From NCBI GenBank assembly GCA_913057175.1, contig CAJXNP010000005.1, positions 1-64,000 of the forward strand: a stretch of 64,000 bases of DNA, read 5' to 3'. Positions 1 to 8,899 of the stretch are shown in pieces. The stretch's first letter is position 1, and each line of letters starts with the position of its first letter. A program made the translations under genes and the position numbers. The DNA is from an uncultured Cytophagales bacterium (GTDB lineage: Bacteria > Bacteroidota > Bacteroidia > Cytophagales > Cyclobacteriaceae). The notes beneath the pieces are model-generated. The model was not told the origin of the DNA and made no database searches. It saw nothing but the letters and a program-made list of their open reading frames with translations.

Positions 1-11
1 TATATCATTTT

Positions 12-50
12 AAAAAGCTGTGCTCAATTCGCTGAGTATCAGCTTTTTTT
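12..50. terminator. Hairpin terminator of an off-window gene
   Basis: A 9-bp stem (AAAAAGCTG at 12-20 pairing with CAGCTTTTT from 40) plus a short inner CTCA/TGAG pairing is followed by a run of T to position 50. This looks like an intrinsic terminator. The A-run on the other side would let it work in both directions. The gene it ends lies left of the window. Confidence 0.7.
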
Positions 51-198
51 ATTTGATTAGCTTGACGGATATGGGGTGAAGGGGTATGTCAATTTAAAAA
101 AGCTGTTTTGAAAGGATAAAATTTTCAAATGCGTATACCCGCTTAATTTATCGAACAAACGCTGTTAAATTGAGTTTGGGTGATAAAAGCAAAACAAA

Positions 199-230
199 TT
201 GTCATTTAATAAAGTATAAGGTTATTTTTG
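199..230 (+). promoter_or_regulatory. Bacteroidota-type promoter of the reductase/M3 peptidase pair
   Basis: TTG at 199-201, a 21-nt spacer, then TATTTTTG at 223-230 fits the Bacteroidota -33/-7 pattern (TTTG, N19-21, TAnnTTTG). Transcription would begin near 237, leaving a leader of about 24 nt before the ATG at 261. Confidence 0.6.
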
Positions 231-260
231 CAGCCTTTAAGGTAAAAGTTATTTACGGTT

Positions 261-1352
261 ATGGTTTTTGGATTATTCAAAAAGAAAAAAGAAAAAGCGA
301 AAAATAAATTCCTGGAGCTGGAGGTAAAGGAAATCATCAATGAAACCCATGATGCCGTTACATTGGTTTTTGATCCTGCAGAGCAGAATTTCCATTACTT
401 GCCCGGGCAATTCGTAACCCTGATATTCGAAATTGAGGGAAAGGAAGAGCGGCGGTCCTATTCACTTTGCAGCTCACCATTTACCGGCGATGATCCAGCC
501 GTAACCATAAAAAGAGTGGCTGATGGGAAAATATCCAACTTTATCAACGACCACATCAAAGCGGGGGATAAGATTAAAGTCATGCCTGCTATGGGTAATT
601 TTATTACCAATCCGGATGCTAAAACCAGCCGGAATGTCGTCGTTTTTGGAGCCGGCAGCGGGATTACCCCGCTTATCTCGATCATCAAATCCATCCTTCA
701 GATTGAAACAGGTAGCAGGGTAATATTGATCTATGCCAACAGAAACGAGGAAACCATTATTTTCCGGAATTTATTAGATCAGCTAAAGGAAAAATTTGCG
801 AATCACCTTCACACAATACATATCCTTAGCCAACCGACAGTGTCGTGGAAAGGATTGGCCGGGCGATTAACAAAAGAAACTTTGAAAGAAATCCTGATGG
901 ATCTTCCGGATTTTTCAGTTCAAAAGTCAGATTATTTTCTTTGCGGGCCAACTGGTTTTATGCATACGGTTGAAGAAACTCTGGATGAATTGAAAGTAGC
1001 AAAAAGCAAAGTATTTAAAGAAAGTTTTGTTTCATCGGGAACAGAAAAAGATGCAGCCACTTCCAGCCCAGAAATAATTGATCGTCAGGTTACTGTGGTG
1101 CTCGACAATGAAGAATATGAAGTAGGTGTCCCGGCCAAAAGGACAATCCTTGAATCGGGGCTCGATCAAAACCTGGATATGCCATTTTCCTGTCAGAGTG
1201 GACTTTGCACCGCCTGTCGGGGTAAACTATTGTCAGGCAAAGTACACATGGAAGAATCAGATGGACTGTCCGATGAAGAGCTCGAAAAAGGATATGTGTT
1301 GTGCTGTGTGAGCCATCCTTTGACAGATGATGTGAAAATTGAGATTGGATAA
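261..1352 (+). CDS. FAD/NAD(P)-binding oxidoreductase with C-terminal 2Fe-2S ferredoxin domain (PaaE-like)
   Basis: A 363-residue one-chain electron-transfer reductase. After a basic N-terminus there is a ferredoxin-reductase FAD domain with the flavin motif RRSYSLCSSP near residues 65-75. Next comes a nucleotide-binding domain (FGAGSGITPLIS near 130, FLCGPTGFM near 230). It ends in a plant-type 2Fe-2S domain with cysteine ligands C311, C316, C319 and C348 or C349. The order FAD-NAD-2Fe-2S is that of PaaE and related oxygenase reductases, which pass electrons from NAD(P)H to an oxygenase. No oxygenase gene is nearby, so the partner is unknown. The M3 peptidase gene follows after 24 bp, so the two are probably co-transcribed. 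Family assignment is firm; substrate or partner is not. Confidence 0.9.
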   Translation: MVFGLFKKKKEKAKNKFLELEVKEIINETHDAVTLVFDPAEQNFHYLPGQFVTLIFEIEGKEERRSYSLCSSPFTGDDPAVTIKRVADGKISNFINDHIKAGDKIKVMPAMGNFITNPDAKTSRNVVVFGAGSGITPLISIIKSILQIETGSRVILIYANRNEETIIFRNLLDQLKEKFANHLHTIHILSQPTVSWKGLAGRLTKETLKEILMDLPDFSVQKSDYFLCGPTGFMHTVEETLDELKVAKSKVFKESFVSSGTEKDAATSSPEIIDRQVTVVLDNEEYEVGVPAKRTILESGLDQNLDMPFSCQSGLCTACRGKLLSGKVHMEESDGLSDEELEKGYVLCCVSHPLTDDVKIEIG

Positions 1353-1376
1353 TATTCCTTCCTAAGAAATAAAATC

Positions 1377-3092
1377 ATGGAGACATTAAAAATTGAGAAG
1401 AAGAAAAGGACTTTCTTACCCGAAGACCTGAAAATCACTGAATGGGAAACCATCAAAAAATATTATGAGGACCTTCTGGAAAGAGAAATACCTGACCCTG
1501 CTAGTTTGAAAAAGTGGCTGCAAGACCGAAGTGAATTGGAGTCAGTAATTTCTGAGAATTTTGCATGGAGATATATTCACATGACCTGTGACACGGCCAA
1601 TGAAGAATATTCAAAATCATATTCCTTTTTTGTAAAGGAAATCCAGCCCAAAATTGCCCCATACAACAATAAATTAAATGAAAAGTATTTAGCGAGTCCT
1701 TTTGCCGAAGATTTAAAAGGTAGCGGATATTTTATCATGAACCGCTCCATCAAAAAGGCGATTGAAATATTCAGAGAAGAAAACATTCCTTTGTTTACGG
1801 AGATACAAACCCTCAACCAGGAATACAGCGCCATCTCAGGGGCACAAACGGTGGAAGTGGACGGAAAGGAGCTGACGCTTCAACAAGCAGCCGTCATCCT
1901 GCAATCCACAGACAGAAACAAAAGGGAAGTAGTCTGGAAAAAGATAGCCGAAAGAAGATCGCAAGACAAAACAAAACTCGATGAGTTATTTTCCAAACTG
2001 GTAAAGCTAAGGCATCAGGTTGCACAAAATGCAGGCTTCGAAAATTTCAGGGACTACATGTTTGTGGCAATGGGAAGGTTTGATTATTCCATTGGGGATT
2101 GCTTTGACTTTCACGATGCTATTAAATCAGAAGTCGTTCCTCTGGCCAATGAGCTGTCCAAACAACGGAAGGATAAAATGAAACTTGAAAAGCTTCGTCC
2201 ATGGGACAAGGCTGTTGATCCGGAAGGAAGGGAAGCTTTGAAACCTTTTTCGTCGCCCGATGAATTGACGGATAAATCCATTGAAAATTTTAAGCGTTCA
2301 GGTGAATTCCTCGGCCAATGTCTGGCTACCATGAAGGAAATGCAACACCTTGACCTTGATTCCCGAAAGGGAAAAGCTCCTGGGGGATATAATTATCCAC
2401 TTTCTGAAATTGGAGTTCCTTTTATTTTCATGAATGCTACCTCGACTTTACGCGATCTGGTGACACTCATGCACGAGGGAGGACATGCAGTGCATTCGAT
2501 TATTACCCGCGATCTTGAGCTAAGTGATTTCAAAGAAACGCCGTCGGAAGTGGCGGAACTGGCTTCCATGTCCATGGAGTTGATATCAATGGATCACTGG
2601 GACTTATTTTTTGACAAAGAAGATCTGAAAAGGGCAAAAACGGAACATCTTCAACAGGTAATAGAAACTCTACCATGGATCGCTATTATCGATAAGTTTC
2701 AACATTGGATTTACGAAAACCCGGATCATTCTTCGGAAGACCGGGAAGCGAAATGGCTGGAAATCTATTCCAATTTTACGGATGATCTGACTGACTGGTC
2801 TGGTATCGAGGAATACAAGAAGTTTTTATGGCACAGGCAGTTGCACCTTTTTGAAGTGCCATTTTACTATATCGAATATGGTTTTGCCCAGCTGGGTGCA
2901 ATTGCCGTTTGGAAAAATTTTAAGCAGGACAATAAAAAAGGATTGGAAGGCTACCTCAATGCTTTGAAACTAGGGTATACCAAATCCATTCCCGAGATCT
3001 ATGAAGCCGCAAATATCAAATTTGATTTTAGCAGGGAGTACATCAAAGGATTGTTTAAGTTTTTGAAAGAGGAGTTGGATAAGGTTTCTTAG
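1377..3092 (+). CDS. M3 family oligoendopeptidase
   Basis: A 571-residue cytosolic zinc metallopeptidase of the M3 (thimet oligopeptidase/PepF) clan. The zinc motif HEGGH is at residues 366-370. It is followed about 25 residues later by a conserved glutamate-rich helix (TPSEVAELAS) that should supply the third ligand. There is no signal peptide or membrane segment, and the length is normal for the bacterial M3B group. Such enzymes trim short peptides in the cytoplasm. It sits 24 bp behind the reductase gene and shares its promoter. It ends 5 bp before the convergent gene at 3098-3562, with no terminator between. Confidence 0.92.
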   Translation: METLKIEKKKRTFLPEDLKITEWETIKKYYEDLLEREIPDPASLKKWLQDRSELESVISENFAWRYIHMTCDTANEEYSKSYSFFVKEIQPKIAPYNNKLNEKYLASPFAEDLKGSGYFIMNRSIKKAIEIFREENIPLFTEIQTLNQEYSAISGAQTVEVDGKELTLQQAAVILQSTDRNKREVVWKKIAERRSQDKTKLDELFSKLVKLRHQVAQNAGFENFRDYMFVAMGRFDYSIGDCFDFHDAIKSEVVPLANELSKQRKDKMKLEKLRPWDKAVDPEGREALKPFSSPDELTDKSIENFKRSGEFLGQCLATMKEMQHLDLDSRKGKAPGGYNYPLSEIGVPFIFMNATSTLRDLVTLMHEGGHAVHSIITRDLELSDFKETPSEVAELASMSMELISMDHWDLFFDKEDLKRAKTEHLQQVIETLPWIAIIDKFQHWIYENPDHSSEDREAKWLEIYSNFTDDLTDWSGIEEYKKFLWHRQLHLFEVPFYYIEYGFAQLGAIAVWKNFKQDNKKGLEGYLNALKLGYTKSIPEIYEAANIKFDFSREYIKGLFKFLKEELDKVS

Positions 3093-3097
3093 TTAAT

Positions 3098-3562
3098 CTA
3101 GGAACTAATAAGCCCGGTTAACGCCCTCCTGCTTTTCCTTGTTTGAATGTTAAAATTCTCTCTTGTAATGACATAATTCACCATGCAGGCAGCTAGTGAA
3201 ATTGCCGCATACCAGTATGCCTGATACGGAATGGCAAAGAAGAGGGTAATCAATAATGTGAGGATTGTCCAGAAAACCAGGAACCTTTTAGAGCTGGGGA
3301 ATAGCTGGTATTTTGTCAGGATCATCGAACCTCCTTTTTCTTCCGATTCAACTATCCCTGAAATAATGGGGGTAAAATTGTTCGGCCTTTTCAACAACAG
3401 GGAAATTTCAAACTGGTCTTTTTCAACAATTCCCTTGAACCACTTTTTTTGTTGACTTTCCAGGTCTTCTTTATCCGTGTTCAAATCCACCCGGAGGGAC
3501 TGAATCACTTCACTTTTTGACAACGGGGAATAAAGCGTCTCAACTTTTTGCGGAAAAAACAT
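3098..3562 (-). CDS. Hypothetical protein with two C-terminal membrane helices
   Basis: A 154-residue protein of unknown function. The first 90 or so residues look soluble and mixed alpha/beta. Two adjacent hydrophobic segments follow at about 93-110 and 112-130, then a short basic tail (RKSRRALTG). The start codon directly abuts the ridA stop codon (TAG then ATG with no gap), so translation is probably coupled to ridA. I do not recognise a named domain. A role in membrane biology is only suggested by the helices. Confidence 0.75.
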   Translation of the reverse strand: MFFPQKVETLYSPLSKSEVIQSLRVDLNTDKEDLESQQKKWFKGIVEKDQFEISLLLKRPNNFTPIISGIVESEEKGGSMILTKYQLFPSSKRFLVFWTILTLLITLFFAIPYQAYWYAAISLAACMVNYVITRENFNIQTRKSRRALTGLISS

Positions 3563-3940
3563 CTATCGAACGGCAATGCAAGAAATCTCAACATTTACAT
3601 CCTTGGGCAGGCGGCTGATCTCCACGGTTTCACGGGCAGGGGCGTTTTCAGGAAAATATTCTCCGTAAGCAGCATTTATTTCTGAAAATTGAGTCATATC
3701 TTTAATGAAAATGGTGCACTTAACAATGTTCGAGTAATCCATATCCGCCGCTTCCAATATTTTCCCAATGTTTTTCATCACATGATCCGTTTCCTTTTGG
3801 ATACCTCCTTCGATGACATTCCCATCCGGATCGAGGGCAATTTGCCCGGAAACATACAATGTATCGCCTGCCATAACAGCCTGATTATAGGGTCCGATCG
3901 GTGCGGGAGCTTCTTTTGTCAGTATGATGGATTTGCTCAT
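3563..3940 (-). CDS. ridA: RidA family reactive intermediate/imine deaminase
   Basis: A 125-residue YjgF/YER057c/UK114 protein. The family hydrolyses reactive enamine/imine intermediates made by PLP enzymes and protects cells from 2-aminoacrylate damage. Signature residues are present: the catalytic-type arginine R103 in PARETVE, the start IGPYNQAV, and the C-terminal VEISCIA strand with E119. It is normally a homotrimer. A -7 element lies at 3962-3969 upstream. The gene is divergent from hemE and abuts the membrane protein gene downstream. Confidence 0.93.
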   Translation of the reverse strand: MSKSIILTKEAPAPIGPYNQAVMAGDTLYVSGQIALDPDGNVIEGGIQKETDHVMKNIGKILEAADMDYSNIVKCTIFIKDMTQFSEINAAYGEYFPENAPARETVEISRLPKDVNVEISCIAVR

Positions 3941-3961
3941 GGTTTGTCATTTATGTGTGTC

Positions 3962-3969
3962 CAAATATA
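3962..3969 (-). promoter_or_regulatory. -7 element of ridA
   Basis: On the minus strand the sequence reads TATATTTG, an exact TAnnTTTG element, 21 bp upstream of the ridA ATG. I see no good -33 TTTG at the right distance, so only the -7 half is supported. Confidence 0.45.
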
Positions 3970-4031
3970 TACAATCTAGTTTCAAAACTGAGAGGAATCC
4001 AACTTGTTTTAGATAAAAGATTTTCGAATGG

Positions 4032-4039
4032 TATATTTG
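4032..4039 (+). promoter_or_regulatory. -7 element of hemE
   Basis: TATATTTG matches TAnnTTTG exactly. It lies 14 bp before the ATG at 4054, so the leader would be very short. This argues for that ATG, because a longer reading frame reaching back to about 3955 would include the promoter. Confidence 0.55.
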
Positions 4040-4053
4040 GCAAAATTTTGAAC

Positions 4054-5082
4054 ATGGCAATTAAAAATGACTTATTGATCCGTGCGGCGAAAGGCGAAAA
4101 AACAGAAAGAACACCGGTTTGGGTCATGAGACAAGCAGGACGTATTTTAAAGGAATATCGTGAAGTAAGGAATAAGCTTGATGGCTTTATCGATTTAGTA
4201 AAAAATCCGGATATGGCCGCAGAAGTGACGATTCAGCCAGTGGATATTTTGGGAGTGGATGCTGCGATCATTTTTTCTGATATCCTGGTCATCCCTGAGG
4301 CGATGGGTTTACCTTACGAAATGATCGAGAAAAAAGGCCCCAATTTTCCAAACGCCATTCGAACGCATCGAGATCTGAAAAAATTGAAGATTGCTGATGA
4401 AGACAGTTTGGGCTATGTGTCAGAAGCCATTCAGGTAACAAAAAAACAACTGAATGATCGGGTTCCACTCATTGGATTTGCCGGGGCACCGTGGACGATT
4501 TTCTGCTACATGGTGGAAGGACATGGCAGTAAAACTTTTTCTGAAGCCAGGAAAATGCTCTACACTGAGCCGGATCTTTCACACCAGCTCTTGCAAATGA
4601 TCACCGATAGCACCATTACCTATTTGAAAAATCAGATCACAGCAGGAGTTGATATCGTTCAGGTATTCGATTCCTGGGCGGGTATTTTACCTGAAAGTCA
4701 CTACGATATTTTTGCGCTACCTTATATCAGACAGATCTGTGATGCGATCTCCGAAGTTCCGAAAATTGTGTTTGCCAAAGGGGCGATAGCTTCGCGAAAG
4801 TCCATCGGTGATGTGAATTGCCAGGTGGTTGGGTTGGATTGGAATATGAACATCCGGGAAAGCAAAGGGCTGATCCCATTTAAAGTGCTACAGGGAAATC
4901 TGGATCCCGCTGTTTTGTATGCATCTTTTGATGTGGTTAAGAAAGAGACAAAAGCCATGATCGATGCATTTGGAAAAGACCGGCACATCGCTAACCTGGG
5001 CCATGGTGTTTACCCGGATATTAATGCCGACAAGGTGAAGTGTTTTATTGATACGGTGAAGGAGTATTCGGTGAGGGGGTGA
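4054..5082 (+). CDS. hemE: Uroporphyrinogen decarboxylase
   Basis: A 342-residue cytosolic enzyme that removes four carboxyl groups from uroporphyrinogen III to give coproporphyrinogen III in heme synthesis. The substrate-binding N-terminus [10 protein letters not shown] is intact, and further family motifs are visible ([29 protein letters not shown]). The frame is open further upstream, but [11 protein letters not shown] is where the family begins and a -7 promoter element sits at 4032-4039, so I place the start at 4054. The other heme gene in the window, hemA, is 22 kb away, so the heme genes are not clustered here. Confidence 0.95.
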   Translation: MAIKNDLLIRAAKGEKTERTPVWVMRQAGRILKEYREVRNKLDGFIDLVKNPDMAAEVTIQPVDILGVDAAIIFSDILVIPEAMGLPYEMIEKKGPNFPNAIRTHRDLKKLKIADEDSLGYVSEAIQVTKKQLNDRVPLIGFAGAPWTIFCYMVEGHGSKTFSEARKMLYTEPDLSHQLLQMITDSTITYLKNQITAGVDIVQVFDSWAGILPESHYDIFALPYIRQICDAISEVPKIVFAKGAIASRKSIGDVNCQVVGLDWNMNIRESKGLIPFKVLQGNLDPAVLYASFDVVKKETKAMIDAFGKDRHIANLGHGVYPDINADKVKCFIDTVKEYSVRG

Positions 5083-5142
5083 AATCCTAAGACTTTTACT
5101 AAGATTTACGTTGGTAATCGCAAATTTATATAAAAGTGGTTC

Positions 5143-5916
5143 TCACCAATCCAAATGCATCTGGAAATTATTCCGGTATTTCTGCAAATCTGAAAAATCA
5201 ATCTCTATGGTTTGAATAAATGGATCGTCTGAATAATCGATCAGGTATTTTCCGCGCGGGTCAACTATATTGCTGCAGCCACCGAATTCGACTCCGTTTC
5301 CATCTGCTCCAACCCGATTGACTGCAGCGACATAACAAGAGTTTTCCATTGCCCGGGCTTGTAGTAAGGTATTCCAGGCATGGATTCTTGCAGTCGGCCA
5401 GTTGCCCATGCAAATTAGCAGGTCATAATCGATCGTACTTTTTTCTTTGTTAAAATGATTTCTAGAGGTTTCCGGAAACCTCAGATCGTAGCAAATAATG
5501 GGTTTGATGTTCCAACCTTTATGTGAAAAAATAGTTGGGTTCTTTCCGGGTGTGAAATATTGATCTTCCTCCATCATCCGGAAAGGTTTTGTTTTATCAT
5601 AAATACCATATTGACCATCCGGATACATCCAGATCGCGCGGTTATAAAATTGTTTATTTTCCTTGATGATCAGGCTACCGATGATCAAAGCTTTGTGCTG
5701 CTCGGCTTGCTGTTTTAACCAACGGAAAGTAGTGAAATTCATTGGCTCGGCGAGCTTTTCCGCATTCATGCTGAATCCAGTGTTAAACATTTCAGGAAGT
5801 ACAATGATATTACCTGTTTCAACCTGCCAGAACTTTTCCTCCAACTCTGCTAAGTTGGCTGTTATGTTTTCCCAAAAAATATCGTACTGAACAAGCGTGA
5901 TCTTCAATTGTGACAT
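5143..5916 (-). CDS. Omega-amidase (nitrilase superfamily, YafV/NIT2-like)
   Basis: A 257-residue carbon-nitrogen hydrolase with the Glu-Lys-Cys triad visible: E42 in LPEMFNTGF, K108 in YDKTKPF and C142 in ICYDLRFPE. Omega-amidases hydrolyse the omega-amide of 2-oxoglutaramate and 2-oxosuccinamate, repairing by-products of glutamine and asparagine transaminases. The MFNTGFSM and CYDLRFPE motifs favour this branch over true nitrilases. The start lies 4 bp behind the def stop, so the pair is an operon. Substrate is inferred from the family. Confidence 0.88.
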   Translation of the reverse strand: MSQLKITLVQYDIFWENITANLAELEEKFWQVETGNIIVLPEMFNTGFSMNAEKLAEPMNFTTFRWLKQQAEQHKALIIGSLIIKENKQFYNRAIWMYPDGQYGIYDKTKPFRMMEEDQYFTPGKNPTIFSHKGWNIKPIICYDLRFPETSRNHFNKEKSTIDYDLLICMGNWPTARIHAWNTLLQARAMENSCYVAAVNRVGADGNGVEFGGCSNIVDPRGKYLIDYSDDPFIQTIEIDFSDLQKYRNNFQMHLDW

Positions 5917-5920
5917 GCCG

Positions 5921-6472
5921 TTATTTTCTCAGCGGGAACTTCATGCGGTAATCGACAGATACATTTCCCTTGCTGATATTCGTCAGCTTACCTTTTAGCA
6001 AACGCTTCTTAAACGACGAAAGATGATCTATGAAAAGTATTCCCTCAATATGATCGTATTCATGCTGAATGATCCGCGCTTTCATGCCATCGAATTCTTC
6101 TTCATGCTCGTTCCAGTTCTCATCAAGGTACTTGATCTTTAATTTCGAATTACGACTCACGTTTTCACGGATAGTCGGTATGCTCAGGCATCCTTCTTCA
6201 AAAGCCCACTCTTCATCAAATTCTTCCAGGATCACAGGATTGACAAATACCCTCTTAAAATCCATCATGTCCTCTTCTTCGAGAGCGGCTCCATCAATGA
6301 CAAAAAGGCGGATACTTTTGCCAATTTGGGGTGCAGCCAATCCAATTCCCTGTGCGTTGTGCATGGTTTCAAACATATTCTCCACCAACTCCTTCAGGTC
6401 TGTTCCGTTTTCAATTTCCTCAGCTCTTTTTTTCAACACAGGATCTCCGTACGCTACAATCGGATAAGTCAT
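5921..6472 (-). CDS. def: Peptide deformylase
   Basis: A 183-residue iron/zinc enzyme that removes the N-formyl group from new proteins. All three motifs are intact: GIGLAAPQ (42-49), EGCLS (93-97, metal ligand C95) and HEYDH (137-141, ligands H137 and H141, catalytic E138). An in-frame ATG lies six codons upstream at 6490, but it sits inside a TATATTTG -7 promoter element and the family begins with MxYPIVAYGD, so the start at 6472 is preferred. The omega-amidase gene follows 4 bp downstream. Confidence 0.96.
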   Translation of the reverse strand: MTYPIVAYGDPVLKKRAEEIENGTDLKELVENMFETMHNAQGIGLAAPQIGKSIRLFVIDGAALEEEDMMDFKRVFVNPVILEEFDEEWAFEEGCLSIPTIRENVSRNSKLKIKYLDENWNEHEEEFDGMKARIIQHEYDHIEGILFIDHLSSFKKRLLKGKLTNISKGNVSVDYRMKFPLRK

Positions 6473-6487
6473 ATTTAAATTTTTGGA

Positions 6488-6495
6488 CAAATATA
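6488..6495 (-). promoter_or_regulatory. -7 element of the def operon
   Basis: The minus strand reads TATATTTG, an exact TAnnTTTG. Transcription would start only a few bases before the ATG at 6472. The upstream -33 region is weak (TTTA). The element decides the def start codon. Confidence 0.5.
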
Positions 6496-6636
6496 AAACT
6501 TACAAGGCATTTGTAAATGAAATAAGCAAATTTGGGTTGCTTTTGTTACGATAAACAGAGCTGAACTAAATAATTAAAAGTGGTTGATTCGATGTTCCAA
6601 AAAATTATAAATTCGAGGATAAATTTTTAGACATCG

Positions 6637-8352
6637 ATGAACCTTATTTCCAACACTAAATCTGAATTGTTGACAAAAGAAGACTACTGGTCCATCTGGA
6701 TCGGAGTATTTTTATTATTGATAGGATTGGGAATATTTTATTTTTATCCGTTTCAAAAGATCTCTCAGGAAACAAAAAGCTTAAAAGAGTTTATTGCCAC
6801 CGAAGAAGAGCAATTCCCCTTTAAAACGGTCAACTGGTATGATGCAAATGATCGGTTAAACAAACTTTCATCAGGGAACACAGAAGTTGGCCAACTGGTC
6901 AATCAAACTCTGATGCACCCGAAAAAATGGGTTTACAATCCCATGAGCTCATTTTACAAAAGTACGGCAACCGCTGAAGCCCAGACTGAAGTAAATGAAC
7001 TAAGCCTGATGGAGGACAAAATGAATCTGGATTATTATAAGTCGGAGGCATTGTACAGACTGGATTTAGCCGCAAATAAATTTTCCTTTGAAGATACCAC
7101 CGTAAACAATGCCACTAAAGAAATGATAGCATTGTGGCACGATAGTAATGTGGCCTATGTGAAAAACTATCAAAAAGCACAGGTCGAACCCTATAACCTG
7201 TTTTTGTCACTTGCCATTTTGGGCATTGCATTGGCAATTATTTTTAGCTTTGGTGCCCATTTTATGGGGATTGGTGCGAAAAAGTTCGTCGTTGGTTTTA
7301 TCCTGGTATTTATTCTGGCAGTCGTCTCACAAGTATTAGGCAACCAGGCCGATATGAAAAACCTGGGCTTTGGCTATGCAATCTGGGCGATTGTCATTGG
7401 ACTGCTCATTTCCAATACGATCGGAACACCAAAATGGGTAAAACCTGCTGTTCAGACAGAATATTATATCAAAACCGGATTGGTTTTGCTCGGTGCAGAA
7501 ATTTTATTCAGCAAAATCCTGGCCATAGGCCTGCCAGGAATATTCGTTGCATGGGTAGTCACTCCGATCGTTTTGATATCGACCTTTTGGTTTGGACAAA
7601 AGGTTTTGAAAATTGCTAGTAAGTCCCTCAATATCACCATCAGCGCTGATATGTCTGTTTGTGGGGTATCGGCTGCAATCGCTACCGCAGCGGCATGTAA
7701 AGCAAAAAAAGAAGAGCTAACCCTGGCCGTAGGAATGTCGATGGTATTTACCGCTATCATGATGATTGCCTTACCGACATTTATCAAGACGATTGGGATG
7801 CCTGAAGTGCTGGGAGGCGCCTGGATAGGTGGAACCATTGATGCAACCGGTGCAGTTGTGGCAGCAGGAGCATTTCTTGGAGAACGGGCATTGAATGTTG
7901 CAGCAACGATCAAAATGATCCAGAATATGTTGATTGGACTCATCGCTTTTGGAGTGGCTGTTTACTGGGCAAGTAAGGTGGAAAAAACCAGTGAAACTTC
8001 TGTTGGAGCAGGGGAGATCTGGAAGCGGTTTCCGAAATTTATTCTCGGATTTGTAGGCGCTTCCATTGTTTTCTCCATTTTATTTTCATCAAGCGGAGCC
8101 GATTTGGGAGATGCTCTGATTGACAAAGGAGTCATCAGAAGCTTTACCAAAGATCTGAGAGGATGGTTTTTCAGCCTGGCATTTGTTAGCATTGGCCTGT
8201 CTGTCAATTTTAAAGAGCTGAAAAAATATTTCAAAGGCGGGAAGCCTTTGGTTCTCTATCTGTTGGGTCAAACCTTCAACTTGCTACTGACCTTGCTCAT
8301 GGCTTACCTGATGTTTTATGTCATTTTTCCGGAAATCACTGAAAAGATCTGA
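6637..8352 (+). CDS. YeiH/UPF0324-type putative sulfate exporter family protein with long N-terminal extension
   Basis: A 571-residue integral membrane protein. From about residue 185 on it has the multi-helix core of the YeiH/UPF0324 family, often annotated as putative sulfate exporters. Core features include the glycine-rich segments [36 protein letters not shown] and [20 protein letters not shown]. The E. coli YeiH protein is about 350 residues. The extra 185 residues here form one N-terminal membrane helix (about 21-40) and a mostly hydrophilic stretch (about 45-180), probably outside the cytoplasmic membrane, before the next helix. The transport function of the family is not firmly established. 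A 75-codon gene begins 2 bp after the stop. Confidence 0.85.
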   Translation: MNLISNTKSELLTKEDYWSIWIGVFLLLIGLGIFYFYPFQKISQETKSLKEFIATEEEQFPFKTVNWYDANDRLNKLSSGNTEVGQLVNQTLMHPKKWVYNPMSSFYKSTATAEAQTEVNELSLMEDKMNLDYYKSEALYRLDLAANKFSFEDTTVNNATKEMIALWHDSNVAYVKNYQKAQVEPYNLFLSLAILGIALAIIFSFGAHFMGIGAKKFVVGFILVFILAVVSQVLGNQADMKNLGFGYAIWAIVIGLLISNTIGTPKWVKPAVQTEYYIKTGLVLLGAEILFSKILAIGLPGIFVAWVVTPIVLISTFWFGQKVLKIASKSLNITISADMSVCGVSAAIATAAACKAKKEELTLAVGMSMVFTAIMMIALPTFIKTIGMPEVLGGAWIGGTIDATGAVVAAGAFLGERALNVAATIKMIQNMLIGLIAFGVAVYWASKVEKTSETSVGAGEIWKRFPKFILGFVGASIVFSILFSSSGADLGDALIDKGVIRSFTKDLRGWFFSLAFVSIGLSVNFKELKKYFKGGKPLVLYLLGQTFNLLLTLLMAYLMFYVIFPEITEKI

Positions 8353-8354
8353 TA

Positions 8355-8582
8355 ATGAAGAAGTGGACTAATTTTATATTGGGATGTTTGATATTGATAG
8401 GGTTTATTTTTTTATTTCCCAGACTGCTACATCAAGATCCTACTTCCAATAATTTTTTTCAACAAGTTCATCAAAACGATATAGATCCTTCAGCGCTTTT
8501 TTATTCCGAAGAAGATCATACTTCTTCATCCTATAAAACTCTTTTGAAGAAATTAAAGGACGAAAAATTAGTTGACCACTAA
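8355..8582 (+). CDS. Small single-pass membrane protein
   Basis: A 75-residue protein with one strong N-terminal hydrophobic segment (about residues 7-24, NFILGCLILIGFIFLFP) and a hydrophilic, charged C-terminal half. It starts 2 bp after the stop of the YeiH-type gene, so it is very likely translated from the same message and may be an accessory subunit. I recognise no family. It could instead be a membrane-anchored remnant. Confidence 0.65.
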   Translation: MKKWTNFILGCLILIGFIFLFPRLLHQDPTSNNFFQQVHQNDIDPSALFYSEEDHTSSSYKTLLKKLKDEKLVDH

Positions 8583-8598
8583 AAATCTAAAGTCTTTC

Positions 8599-8612
8599 AT
8601 GACCAATGTCAT
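8599..8612. promoter_or_regulatory. Crp/Fnr-like operator candidate
   Basis: ATGAC-CAAT-GTCAT is a perfect 5-bp inverted repeat with a 4-bp spacer. It carries the core TGA-N6-TCA typical of Crp/Fnr family sites. It lies about 290 bp before the tandem universal stress genes and 17 bp after the small membrane protein gene, so its target is uncertain. Confidence 0.35.
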
Positions 8613-8851
8613 CTTATGATTTGCCTCCAAAAAGCCATTTATCGTAAAATCAGGTATAATACGATTTGAACGAGTTCTTTGATTTCCAATCAATGTTGGG
8701 GATAAATCCAGCCATTATTTTGTTATAGAAATACATGGATTACTGAATGATCAGGTGAAAGCCGATTTGTGCTAAACCAAAAAATCAATTCTCATGAAAC
8801 CGAGCACGACGTAATCGACCCATATGGCAATGATTACAAAATGCGAGGTTC

Positions 8852-8869
8852 TCCCGATAGCTATCGGGA
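8852..8869. repeat. Perfect 18-bp palindrome
   Basis: TCCCGATAGCTATCGGGA is a perfect inverted repeat with no loop, 31 bp before the usp start codon. I saw no second copy in the window. From memory, such GATAGCTATC-centred palindromes are frequent in intergenic DNA of some Bacteroidota, so this may be a dispersed repeat and not a specific operator. Confidence 0.6.
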
Positions 8870-8899
8870 TACCATTGAAAATTAAACGATTATAAACAG

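Larger units (their letters stand above)
8583..8899. other. Intergenic region before the universal stress protein genes
   Basis: A 317-bp stretch without a credible gene. It holds a Crp/Fnr-like inverted repeat (8599-8612) and a perfect 18-bp palindrome (8852-8869), described separately. I found no clear TAnnTTTG promoter in it. Confidence 0.6.

Noticed and set aside
3955-4053. Open frame upstream of hemE adding 33 residues
   Set aside because: The added residues have no family character and would overlap the hemE -7 element and the ridA promoter region.
5083-5142. Possible terminator between hemE and the omega-amidase gene
   Set aside because: The CTAAG/CTAAGATT pairing is short and mismatched and has no T-run.
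6473-6490. Alternative upstream ATG for def
   Set aside because: It lies inside a TATATTTG -7 promoter element and before the conserved N-terminus of the family.
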